DNA from: JBHJGM01 sp964405825
GTDB taxonomy: Bacteria; Verrucomicrobiota; Verrucomicrobiia; Opitutales; JBHJGM01
Assembly: GCA_964405825.1 (NCBI GenBank)
Contig: CAYOPI010000026.1
Location: forward strand, 1-41,413
DNA length: 41,413 nucleotides
Direction of reading: 5' to 3'
Below, piece after piece: positions 34,112-41,413 of the stretch (positions within the stretch are counted from its first letter, which is position 1; each line of letters opens with the position of its first letter). The notes below the pieces were generated by a model. That model was not told the DNA's origin and searched no databases. It saw only the letters and a list, made by a program, of their open reading frames with translations. The position numbers and the translations under genes were made by a program.

Positions 34112-35458
34112 CTAAGCCAGGATCAGCTCGATGACCGGGACTTCAACCGGCGGCGTCTTTATCGGCAACTCGAGCGTGAGCTGTTCCTCACTGGCGGCAA
34201 CGTGATGAGGGCTGGTGAAGTGGATTTCGCTGTGGTCGTTGAGCAGTTGGGCGTAGTCGACCTTGCCCCCTAGCCCGGGCAGGTGAAGGTGCTTGAAGGG
34301 CCAGTTGAGCACGTGCACGTAGAGTCGGCGGGTCTGCACGTTGAAGGTGTAGCGGCAGTCCGGCGGCGGGGGGCCAAACTCGCTCGGGGCCATCGCGCAG
34401 TTGTAGATCGCCTCGCGATGAACCTCCATCCATGCGCCCATTGCCGCGAGGGCGGTGTTGGCGCGGTGATCGAATTCGCCGCGCGCGGTCGGGCCCACGT
34501 TCAGGAGCAGGTTACCCCCCTTGCTCACGCCGTCGATGAGCATGGTCAGCAATTGCCTGGGGCTCTTCCAGGTCTGCTCGTCGCGGTGGTAACCCCAGGA
34601 TCCCGAGAAGGTTTGGCAGGCCTCCCAGGGCAAGAGGTTGCCGGCGGAGTCGGTCGGCGCGGACTCGGGCTGGTATTGCTCGGGGGTGACGAAGTCGCCC
34701 GCGCCTGGCAGGTCCAGGCGGTTGTTGACCAGACACTCGGGCTGCAACTCCTGAACGGCCGCCAGCAGCTTCTCCGATTCCCAGTCCTGGTGGCCTTTGC
34801 CGGGGCCTCCACCGTGAGTCGGGTCGTGACCGCCGAAGTCCTCCGGTGACCAGATCGGCGGAAAGGAGAAATCGAACCACAACGTGCTGATCTCGCCGAA
34901 CTGCGTCAGGAGCTCGCGAACCTGGTCGCGCATGTACCGGGCATAGACGCTCATGTCGCGCCCTTGGTTGAGCCTGGCGTAGTCGTCCGGGTCGAAGGTG
35001 CGCGGGCTGCGCGGATGCATCCGGTCGATGGTGTATTGCGGATGGTGCCAGTCAATCAGCGAGTAGTAAAAGCCCACCCGCAGCCCTTCGGCCCGGAAAG
35101 CGTCGACGAACGGCGTCAGCAGGTCGCCGCCGTAGGGCGTGCGAGTCGCCTTGTACTCGGTGTGAGCGCTGTCCCAGAGGCAGAAGCCCTCGTGGTGCTT
35201 GGTCGTGAGGACTACGTAGCGCATGCCGGCCGCGCGGGCACGGCGCGCCCAATCCCGCGGGTCGTAACGGTCGGGGTTGAAGTGTTTGAAGTACTGCTGG
35301 TACTTCGCCTCGCTGATGCGCTCGTGCTTCTTGACCCACTCGTGGCGCGCCGCCATCGCGTACGTCCCCCAGTGGATGAACATTCCAAAGCGCGACTGGA
35401 GGAACCACGCGCGGTCTTTTTCAGGCAGGCTGGGGGCGGTGGCAAAGGCGTCTGGCAT
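34112..35458 (-). CDS. Alpha-L-fucosidase, glycoside hydrolase family 29
   Basis: 448 residues. The start FLQSRFGMFIHWGTYAM is the family hallmark. It continues with YVVLTTKHHEGFCLWDS, FYYSLIDWHHP, ARYMRDQVRELLTQFGEISTLWFDFSF (shown in parts; the Asp in LWFDF is the expected nucleophile), PECLVNNR, TFSGSWGYHRDE, and GVSKGGNLLLNVGPTARGEF. The last ~90 residues are a small beta domain. There is no signal peptide, so it would act in the cytoplasm on imported fucosyl oligosaccharides. Many GH29 enzymes are secreted; the intracellular form is consistent with use of oligosaccharides released elsewhere. It sits between HDOD paralogues, 68 nt from the next gene upstream, on the same strand, which is odd company. 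Confidence 0.94.
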   Translation of the reverse strand: MPDAFATAPSLPEKDRAWFLQSRFGMFIHWGTYAMAARHEWVKKHERISEAKYQQYFKHFNPDRYDPRDWARRARAAGMRYVVLTTKHHEGFCLWDSAHTEYKATRTPYGGDLLTPFVDAFRAEGLRVGFYYSLIDWHHPQYTIDRMHPRSPRTFDPDDYARLNQGRDMSVYARYMRDQVRELLTQFGEISTLWFDFSFPPIWSPEDFGGHDPTHGGGPGKGHQDWESEKLLAAVQELQPECLVNNRLDLPGAGDFVTPEQYQPESAPTDSAGNLLPWEACQTFSGSWGYHRDEQTWKSPRQLLTMLIDGVSKGGNLLLNVGPTARGEFDHRANTALAAMGAWMEVHREAIYNCAMAPSEFGPPPPDCRYTFNVQTRRLYVHVLNWPFKHLHLPGLGGKVDYAQLLNDHSEIHFTSPHHVAASEEQLTLELPIKTPPVEVPVIELILA

Positions 35459-35526
35459 CGCGCCAGCTTACGCCACCGCCAGGGCCGTGGCGCAAGGGCA
35501 AAGCGTGTTGCGGCGGTTTGACGGCC

Positions 35527-36729
35527 TCACCCCAGCGACGGCGCGCCGCGCAGGAGGCGTTCCTCGCGAATCAGTTCCAGCCAGCCCTTGAGGCGATCGG
35601 AGAGGGCGTTGGCCAGTGCGGCGGAAGCCTCGCCCTCCTTCTCCAGCGCGAGCAGGTGCACGACCTCGTTGGCCCCGCTGACGACGGTGCTCACGCCGGG
35701 CTTTCCGTCTTCGGTGTCGGTAGTGGCATGGTGACGCCAGATGCTCTCGACGATCGGTGTCGGCACCCCCCAGACCGCGAGCATGAAGGCCCCGACAGCC
35801 CCGTGATCGGTCCCGAGGGAACCCTGCTCGACCTGGTCCAGCCGCTGCTCGTTGGACTGCGCGTAGTCCAGAAAGGCGTCGTACTTTTCGCCGTAGTTGC
35901 TGCCCAGGATGAGCTTGCCCACGTCGTGCAGCAGCCCCCCGGAGTAGGCGTACCCGACGTCCTCGCCCTTCAGGCGTTCGGCCCGGGCAATGCTCTGGGC
36001 GGCTTCGGCGACGGCCTGGGCGTGGCTCCAGAACTCCGCCCGGCGTTTCTGCAGCTTCGGGCTGTGGTCCATCAGGCTGAGGGCGGGGTAGGCCATCACC
36101 ACAGCGCGAATGGCGGTCAGGCCGAGGCTGGAAACCGCTTCCATCGCAGTGGTGGCGGCGGTCGCCCGCCCGAAGAAGGCCGAGTTGGCCAGGCTCAGGA
36201 TGGTCGAGCACAGGGCTACGTCGCGTTCGATGGCCGCGCCGATGTCGTCGAGGTCCGCCTCGGGCGAGTCCAGGGCCTCCAGCAGCTCGCCATAGGAGTC
36301 CAGGAACGCTGGCAGGCTCTTCAGGCCGGTCACGACGCTGAGGGTTGTCGGGTGGGTCAGCAGGCCGCGGATCGATTCGGCCAGACGCAGGCGCGCGCCC
36401 AGACGGCTCGGCTCCAGCGGGCGGAAGCAAAACTGGTTGGCCCGGCCGCACAGATCGCGCAGACGCCGGATCTCCTCGGTCGAGACGCAGGCCACGCGGA
36501 TGGTGCCCGGGAATTCATCGGTGAGTTGCTGCAGCAGCACCGGGGTGCACTCGGTCTCTTCGGCGTCGACGACCACCGTCGCCGATGGGTTGGCTTCGAC
36601 CGCGGCCAGCACGTCGGGCTCATGATCGAGGCACTCGACGGTCCACTGGGTCTCCTCCAGGGCAAGGGCACGAAAGGGCCGAAAGAGCGTTCCAGAATCG
36701 CCCGCCGGGTCAAAGACATACACATCCAT
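35527..36729 (-). CDS. Degenerate receiver-HDOD protein, second tandem copy
   Basis: 400 residues, very similar along the whole length to the gene just upstream (36814-38016). Residues ~1-120 form a receiver-like domain starting MDVYVFDPAGDSGTLFRPF; the likely phospho-acceptor strand reads ATVVVDAEET, keeping one Asp, and the end reads RRLRDLCGRANQFCFRP. The HDOD domain contains LKSLPAFLDSYGELLEAL, LCSTILSLANSAFFGRA, GGLLHDVGKLILGSNYGEKY and TDHGAVGAFMLAVWGVP..IVESIWRHH. It retains HD in HDVGK and the later His residues in TDH and RHH, unlike many HDOD proteins. The 84-nt spacer to the upstream copy and the shared GTTGCCATGGA around both starts point to tandem duplication. Function: signalling, target unknown. 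Confidence 0.92.
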   Translation of the reverse strand: MDVYVFDPAGDSGTLFRPFRALALEETQWTVECLDHEPDVLAAVEANPSATVVVDAEETECTPVLLQQLTDEFPGTIRVACVSTEEIRRLRDLCGRANQFCFRPLEPSRLGARLRLAESIRGLLTHPTTLSVVTGLKSLPAFLDSYGELLEALDSPEADLDDIGAAIERDVALCSTILSLANSAFFGRATAATTAMEAVSSLGLTAIRAVVMAYPALSLMDHSPKLQKRRAEFWSHAQAVAEAAQSIARAERLKGEDVGYAYSGGLLHDVGKLILGSNYGEKYDAFLDYAQSNEQRLDQVEQGSLGTDHGAVGAFMLAVWGVPTPIVESIWRHHATTDTEDGKPGVSTVVSGANEVVHLLALEKEGEASAALANALSDRLKGWLELIREERLLRGAPSLG

Positions 36730-36813
36730 GGCAACGTCGCGCCACCCGGCTCAGCCTGAGTCAGGTCCGCGCTGGCCGTCTCATCGACTGGCAATGGCTG
36801 ATGCTTAACGTCT

Positions 36814-38016
36814 TCAGCCCGCGGTGGACGCGTCGTCCATGGCCCGCTGGTCGCGAACGAGGTCGGCCCAGCCGGCGATCTGCGCGGGAACTGCGCTGTC
36901 GTCGCTGGATTCGCCTTCGGGGTCGGGCGTTGCGGCCAGCAGGTGGGCGACCTGGTTGGCCCCACTGACGACTGCGTTCACGTCGGGGGTGCCCGCATCC
37001 TGGGTAAAGTCGTCGTGATGGCGCCAGATGCTCTCGATGATCGGCTTGGGCACACCCCAGACCGCCAGCATGAAGGCGCCAATGGCCGCATGGTCGGTGC
37101 CCATGGAGGCCTGCTCAACCGTGTTCAACGGCTGCCGGTTGGCCTGTGCGTAATCCAGGTAGGCATCGTACTGCGCGCCGTAGTTGCTGCCGAGGATGAG
37201 CTTGCCCACGTCGTGCAGCAGCCCGCCCGAATAAGCGTAGCTGATCTCCTGACCCTTCAGCCCCTCCTCGCGGGCGATCGCCTTGGCGATTTCGGCAACC
37301 TCCTGAGCATGGTTCCAAAACTCCGCCCGGCGCTTCTGCAGTTCGGGGCTCTTGTCCATCAGGCTGAGGGCGGGGTAGGCCATGACCACGGCCTGAATGG
37401 CCGAGAGGCCCAGCGTTGAGACGGCCTCGGTGGCGGTGGTGGCTTCGGTTGCGCCGCCAAAGAAAGCCGAGTTGGCCAGGCTCAGGATCGTCGAGCACAG
37501 GCCCACGTCGCGCTCGATGGCCCCACCGATGCCCTCCAGTGAAACGTCCGGGGCGTCGAGGGCCTCCAGCAGCTCGCCGTAGGAATCCAGAAAAGCCGGC
37601 AGGGTCTTCAGCCCGGTCACCACCGTCAGGGTTTGGGGGTGGGTCAGCAGCCCGCGCAGTTCCTCGGCCAGGCGCAGTCGCTGGCTCAGGCGCGAGGGCC
37701 CCAGCGGCTTGAAGCAAAACTGGTTGGCCCGCCCGCAGAGGTCGCGCAGTCGTCGCATCTCCTGGGTCGAGGCGCAGGCCACGCGCAACGTGCCCGGATA
37801 GCTCGCGACCAGCTCCTGCAGAAAGGCCGGCGTTTGCGTGGACTCCTCGGCGTCAACGGCGACGGTGGCCTGCGGACTGGCTTCCAGCGCAGCGAGCGCG
37901 TCGGCCGCGTTCTCAAAGCACTCCAGGGCCCACTCGGGCTCGGCCTGGGCCAGTTCGCGAAAGGGCTTGAAGAGCGTTCCCGACTCGCCGGCCGGATCGA
38001 AGACAAAGAGGTCCAT
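36814..38016 (-). CDS. Degenerate receiver-HDOD protein, first tandem copy
   Basis: 400 residues, the sister of the gene at 35527-36729. The receiver-like domain starts MDLFVFDPAGESGTLFKPF, with TVAVDAEES at the acceptor strand and RRLRDLCGRANQFCFKP at the end. The HDOD domain has LKTLPAFLDSYGELLEAL, STILSLANSAFFGGAT, SGGLLHDVGKLILGSNYGAQY and TDHAAIGAFMLAVWGVPKPIIESIWRHH. The N-terminus lacks the acidic pocket (paired Asp/Glu) of a normal receiver, so phosphorylation from a histidine kinase is doubtful. No kinase gene is in the window. It is divergent from the helical-repeat gene at 38165, across ~150 nt that should contain both promoters. Confidence 0.92.
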   Translation of the reverse strand: MDLFVFDPAGESGTLFKPFRELAQAEPEWALECFENAADALAALEASPQATVAVDAEESTQTPAFLQELVASYPGTLRVACASTQEMRRLRDLCGRANQFCFKPLGPSRLSQRLRLAEELRGLLTHPQTLTVVTGLKTLPAFLDSYGELLEALDAPDVSLEGIGGAIERDVGLCSTILSLANSAFFGGATEATTATEAVSTLGLSAIQAVVMAYPALSLMDKSPELQKRRAEFWNHAQEVAEIAKAIAREEGLKGQEISYAYSGGLLHDVGKLILGSNYGAQYDAYLDYAQANRQPLNTVEQASMGTDHAAIGAFMLAVWGVPKPIIESIWRHHDDFTQDAGTPDVNAVVSGANQVAHLLAATPDPEGESSDDSAVPAQIAGWADLVRDQRAMDDASTAG

Positions 38017-38150
38017 GGCAACTTGGGCGGCGTTGCTGGCGGCTCGGCATGAGCCCGCACGACGCCGCCGCTTTCATCGGCCCTTTGGCCAGGCGCCTTA
38101 GCGGGCCCGCAAAGACCCTTGCAGGCGCACCAGAGCCTGTTAGAAACGAG

Positions 38151-38157
38151 GAAGGAG
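38151..38157 (+). promoter_or_regulatory. Strong ribosome binding site of the helical-repeat gene
   Basis: GGAAGGAG lies about 8 nt before the ATG at 38165. It is one of the few near-perfect Shine-Dalgarno sequences in the window and fixes the start of that gene. Coordinates are accurate to about one base. Confidence 0.7.
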
Positions 38158-38164
38158 TCATCCA

Positions 38165-40543
38165 ATGTCGCTGAAATCCCCGCTCGCCCTCGCCATGGTG
38201 GTGCTGCTGGCCGCCGCCATGGGCTTCTTGATCGGCCGGCAGACGGTGGACAGGCCCGGTAGCCAGAATACGTCAATTGACGCTGAGACGGCCTTTGAGG
38301 CCAAGAACCGTGGACAGGCTCAGGCCGACGCGTTGAACCAGATCCTGATCTTCGGCTCGGGCGCCGAGGTCGAGCTCGATCTTCGAGCTGCTTTGCGACA
38401 CGCCGATCGGCAGCCGTCGGAGTTGCGTCGCGAGCTCTATCTGCTGTCCTTGGTTGAGCAGCTGCCGGCAGCCGACCTGACCCAGTTCCTCGACCATCTG
38501 AGCGAACTTACCGATGTTGAGCTGGGCTCCTTGTCCCGCGTTGTCGAACTGGCCCTTCAACGACTAGCGCTGGAAAGCCCGACCGAAGGCTGGCGCTACC
38601 TGACCCGCAGTCTGCTCAATTGGTATGACCTTCTTCCAATCGAGATTTCGACTCTGGAAATCTACCTCACCCAATGGGCGCAGGAGGATCCGGTGGCCGC
38701 CTTTGTTGCCTACCAGCGATTTCCGTGGACGGATGGGCTGTTTCGTTCGGGGAGGCCTCAATACGGAGCTTCAAAACCGGACTTTATCGACGCAAACCGG
38801 GATCGCTTTCTGATGCAGATCGAAGCGGCGTTGGAGGAAGGGAAGCGACTGTCGTCCGCCTTGCGAACAGAGGCGGTACGCCAGGCCGCCGCAGTCAGTC
38901 CGAGAGAGCTTGCCGGGCTTCTGAACGGTCTTGGCGATCAACCCTTGAGCAGAGATGCCGTCGCCCTGTTGACGGGATTGGACGCCGCCTCGCTCAAGGC
39001 GGCGATCCCGCTGTTGGAACGAGAACCGGACCGAGAACACTTAGCGGTGGCCTTGCTGAAAGTCCACTTGCGAGAGGGTCAGCCAAAGGCGGCCCTGGAA
39101 TTGATCCGAAATAGTATCGCCGAGCACGATCCGGAAGCGATCGCCTCGGGTAGCCCGTTTGCGCCCTTCGACCCATTCGGAGGGCCCACCATTAGCCCGG
39201 TTGCTCAGCGTCTGATTGAAGCGCTGTTTCGCGATGACCTGTTTGTCCGTCGATCCACCGATCTCTCGCTGGCCGAGTTGACGGCCTTTTCCAGCGAGTT
39301 GCCTGGCTGGTATCGCCAGGAGGCCTTTGAGATTCTTGCCCAACGCATGGCACGCGAGGCGAGCCAGCAAGAAACGGTGGCCTGGATTGAAGCCATGCCC
39401 GACGGAGTCGAACGCGCTTCGCTTTTCAACCCCCTTTTGAGCCAGCTTTTTGAGGAAGACTCCCAGCAGGCCTTTGCCCTGGCTCAGAGTCAGGAAATCG
39501 ACCTTCTGGAAGCGGGCTTCCTTCACCATGTGGTTAACGAAGTTGCGAAGACGGACTCGGTGGAGGCGGCCCGGTTGGCGTTGCAGCAAGCTAAAGGAGG
39601 GCGCATCAGAGACTCTGTCTACGATATGTCGATTCAGCTACTCGCGCGCGGCGAGCCTACGCAGGCCATGGATGTCTTTCTCCTTCAGCCACCGGGATAC
39701 GAGCGAGAAGTGGACTTGCGGCCGTTTTTTAGCGAGCTGTATGCCTATGACGTCGAGCTACCCTTAGTCTTTGCGGAACGTTTGCAGGCAGGCGAAGAAA
39801 AGGAAGAGGCGCTGAGGCTGCTTGCCGCTCACGATGACGCCAACCCGGAGGCGCTTCTGGCCTACGCAATGGAGCATCCCGACTCCTTCACCCGCCGAAG
39901 GCTCTCGGTACATGCGTTGACGGAGATCCTTAGCGAGCTTCCGGAGCATGGCGGGCGAACCGAGGCCCTGCGGGGAACACTCGAATCATTGAGTTCGGTT
40001 GAGGATCCCCTGCTGGCCAGTCAGCTGACAGTGAGCGTTTTCGAAGAACTGGACCCGGAAGATCTCGATACGATCCTGCCGGTTGCGGCGGTGTCTTTCC
40101 CTGATTTATATCCATCTATCCTGGCCAAAGCGATCGAGGAAGAGGCTGATGCCGATCCCTGGAGCGCAGCGAACCGATTGGCTCAGGCTGACCTCTCCGA
40201 GGCGCAGCGAGTCGGCGCCACTCAGCAGGTGGTGAATGCCATGCTCGACCGCGACCTGCAGGGAGCGGCGCAGTGGGTTGAGACCTTGGCACCCGGCCGT
40301 GCGCGAGACTACGCAGTGGCATCTCTGGGGCGGCAGGTCTGGCAGGCAGATTACGCGGCAGCCCTGGAATGGATGTCGGCCATCGATGACAGCCGACTTC
40401 GGGTGCAAAACGTTCGTGCTGTCGTGCATCGCTGGCACGAAATGGACCCGCAAACCGCCTTGGGCGCACTGGAAGCCGCGCCGCTGGCACCCGAAGAGAA
40501 ATCTGAAGTCCGCTCAATGGTGCTCGAGGGGCGTTGGCACTGA
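38165..40543 (+). CDS. Membrane-anchored helical-repeat protein of unknown function
   Basis: 792 residues from an ATG with a strong ribosome binding site. Residues ~7-24 form a single membrane segment or signal anchor (ALAMVVLLAAAMGFLIG). The remainder is almost entirely short helices in pairs, a TPR/HEAT-like solenoid. A recurring unit can be read as A..WVE.L..G..R..A...L....W...D...A..WM, for example near the C-terminus (GAAQWVETLAPGRARDYAVA then ALEWMSAIDDSRLR) and in the middle (VAWIEAMPDGVERASLF). Repeats of this type are common in Verrucomicrobiota proteins of unknown role. The middle and end of the gene use more A/T-ending codons than the neighbours. The repeat domain should face the periplasm. 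No enzyme motif is seen. Confidence 0.8.
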   Translation: MSLKSPLALAMVVLLAAAMGFLIGRQTVDRPGSQNTSIDAETAFEAKNRGQAQADALNQILIFGSGAEVELDLRAALRHADRQPSELRRELYLLSLVEQLPAADLTQFLDHLSELTDVELGSLSRVVELALQRLALESPTEGWRYLTRSLLNWYDLLPIEISTLEIYLTQWAQEDPVAAFVAYQRFPWTDGLFRSGRPQYGASKPDFIDANRDRFLMQIEAALEEGKRLSSALRTEAVRQAAAVSPRELAGLLNGLGDQPLSRDAVALLTGLDAASLKAAIPLLEREPDREHLAVALLKVHLREGQPKAALELIRNSIAEHDPEAIASGSPFAPFDPFGGPTISPVAQRLIEALFRDDLFVRRSTDLSLAELTAFSSELPGWYRQEAFEILAQRMAREASQQETVAWIEAMPDGVERASLFNPLLSQLFEEDSQQAFALAQSQEIDLLEAGFLHHVVNEVAKTDSVEAARLALQQAKGGRIRDSVYDMSIQLLARGEPTQAMDVFLLQPPGYEREVDLRPFFSELYAYDVELPLVFAERLQAGEEKEEALRLLAAHDDANPEALLAYAMEHPDSFTRRRLSVHALTEILSELPEHGGRTEALRGTLESLSSVEDPLLASQLTVSVFEELDPEDLDTILPVAAVSFPDLYPSILAKAIEEEADADPWSAANRLAQADLSEAQRVGATQQVVNAMLDRDLQGAAQWVETLAPGRARDYAVASLGRQVWQADYAAALEWMSAIDDSRLRVQNVRAVVHRWHEMDPQTALGALEAAPLAPEEKSEVRSMVLEGRWH

Positions 40544-40716
40544 GCCGCAGGCTTTGGAGAACCTGCCGAACGCCGTCTACCGGGATGAGCTCACGTTTAT
40601 AGTTTTCATGTCTTCCTCGGGCCTCGGCAGCGCGTACAGCGTGACAATTAGGTAACCTGCAGGTGCTCATCAGGAGCGCTTCAGGTGTGGATGTGGCTGT
40701 GTGTCAGTGGGTTGAC

Positions 40717-40730
40717 GACTGTGAACAGTC
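40717..40730. promoter_or_regulatory. 14-bp palindrome overlapping a TTGACG box (possible operator)
   Basis: GACTGT and ACAGTC are separated by GA, a perfect 6-2-6 inverted repeat. It begins on the last base of a TTGACG hexamer (40712-40717). The heptamer CTGTGAA also occurs twice in the same orientation, at 40719 and 40730, 11 bp apart (one helical turn). This is the layout of a regulator binding site at a promoter; no protein can be named. Confidence 0.4.
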
Positions 40731-40886
40731 TGTGAAGAAATTCTTTTACAAAAGAGTTGCGCAGACCGATGCACAGAGTAGTTTCTCGGCCCTTCCCCGA
40801 AGTCCCCGAGCCCCGCGTTTTCGCGCCGGCCTCGGAGTGCTTCGAGAGGACCTGTTCTTTTCGAGAAATTTTGTGAAAGTGCCTGC

Positions 40887-40915
40887 TTGACGGGCAGGTG
40901 CCTTTCTGTTCTCAT
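40887..40915 (+). promoter_or_regulatory. Candidate rRNA promoter (-35/-10)
   Basis: TTGACG at 40887-40892, a 17-nt spacer, then TCTCAT at 40910-40915 (four of six matches to TATAAT). The 25 nt upstream are A/T-rich (TTCTTTTCGAGAAATTTTGTG area), like an UP element of rRNA promoters. Transcription would start near 40922, about 185 nt before the mature 16S 5' end. Confidence 0.5.
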
Positions 40916-40956
40916 GTTGACCTTTCCCCCCAAAGCAAAGCGCTGAGGGCGGAGGC

Positions 40957-40967
40957 GTTCTTTGAAA
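40957..40967 (+). promoter_or_regulatory. boxA-like antitermination site
   Basis: GTTCTTTGAAA resembles the boxA element of rRNA leaders (consensus near TGCTCTTTRAMA), where NusB and S10 bind to prevent early termination. It lies about 150 nt before the 16S gene and downstream of the candidate promoter, as expected. Confidence 0.6.
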
Positions 40968-41017
40968 GTTTACTTTGTGCGATTGCACGGCCCTTCAAAT
41001 CATTACTTTGAGCGTAA

Positions 41018-41046
41018 CCGGGGCGGGCGGGTCACCGCTTCCCCGG
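41018..41046 (+). other. Leader inverted repeat, G-rich
   Basis: CCGGGG (41018-41023) pairs with CCCCGG (41041-41046) across a 17-nt loop that is itself G-rich. It lies between the boxA-like site and the 16S gene and may be part of the pre-16S processing structure. Confidence 0.35.
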
Positions 41047-41053
41047 CGAGTTC

Positions 41054-41072
41054 GCGAATCCCCAGGATTCGC
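41054..41072 (+). other. Perfect 8-bp leader hairpin (boxB-like or processing stem)
   Basis: GCGAATCC (41054-41061), loop CCA, GGATTCGC (41065-41072). No T run follows, so it is not a terminator. Its place behind boxA and ~34 nt before the mature 16S end suits a leader hairpin used in antitermination or processing. Confidence 0.5.
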
Positions 41073-41105
41073 AAACGGCTCTGAACAGTTTGAACAACAA
41101 ACAAA

Positions 41106-41413
<308 letters not shown>

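Larger units (their letters stand above)
40544..41105 (+). other. Non-coding region upstream of 16S rRNA (probable rRNA promoter and leader)
   Basis: About 560 nt with no credible gene; frames such as 40663-40890 have no family-like content. The composition shifts to more A and T after 40680. Within it are a 14-bp palindrome, a -35/-10 pair, a boxA-like site and two hairpins, each listed separately. Together they look like the promoter and leader of an rRNA operon. Confidence 0.65.

Noticed and set aside
40663..40890. 75-codon plus-strand frame before the 16S gene
   Set aside because: It overlaps the palindrome and promoter elements, has no ribosome binding site and shows no protein-like pattern.
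40879..40901. Hairpin GTGCCTGC / GCAGGTGC as terminator
   Set aside because: The stem needs two G-T pairs and overlaps the better-supported TTGACG-17-TCTCAT promoter; the following CTTTCTGTTCT is only weakly T-rich.

Overview
The window is about 41.4 kb of GC-rich bacterial chromosome. It runs from the 3' end of a release-factor-1 gene (left edge) to the first ~308 nt of a 16S rRNA gene (right edge). The 16S start, a PEP-CTERM protein, an exopolysaccharide export/kinase set, cytoplasmic GH2 and GH29 glycosidases and several families of unknown function together suggest a member of Verrucomicrobiota, most likely an Opitutia/Puniceicoccales-type (often marine) organism. This is inference from remembered patterns; no database search was run. 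Many genes lack a clear Shine-Dalgarno sequence.

Layout. 1-8.9 kb is housekeeping: prfA end, a half-length VOC fragment, a YHS-domain protein, an OleD-like SDR, two rRNA/tRNA-type methyltransferases (SpoU and RumA/RlmD types), a lipoate-ligase-like protein, an RmlD-like reductase, hisC and a CNNM/CBS membrane protein. 8.9-15.5 kb holds a TPR membrane protein and an exopolysaccharide module: outer-membrane beta-barrel, Wza-type export protein, and a Wzc-type tyrosine kinase with an unusual Gly/Tyr-rich N-terminus, closed by a strong terminator. 15.5-20.3 kb is on the minus strand: rpsR with a threonylcarbamoyl-AMP synthase, a beta-galactosidase, and a small ribbon-helix-helix protein with its own terminator. 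An AT-richer gap of ~400 nt follows. 20.7-25.3 kb is an Att-type operon (ABC ATPase, double-FtsX permease, AttH lipocalin-like protein). 25.5-28.4 kb carries trpS, two proteins of unknown function and the PEP-CTERM protein.

28.5-38.0 kb is the most unusual part. A plus-strand operon encodes a membrane coiled-coil protein with a basic patch and a compact C-terminal domain, a zinc-ribbon protein and a CHASE2 class III adenylate cyclase. It runs head-on into three minus-strand paralogues that join a degenerate receiver to an HDOD domain, with a GH29 alpha-L-fucosidase gene inserted among them. A 792-residue membrane-anchored helical-repeat protein follows. The last ~560 nt before the 16S gene look like an rRNA leader: promoter, boxA-like site, hairpins, and a 14-bp palindrome further upstream.

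The genome is compact. Four convergent gene pairs overlap at their stop codons, three of them by exactly 4 nt, and a fifth pair is separated by only 4 nt. No mobile element, CRISPR array or tRNA gene was seen.
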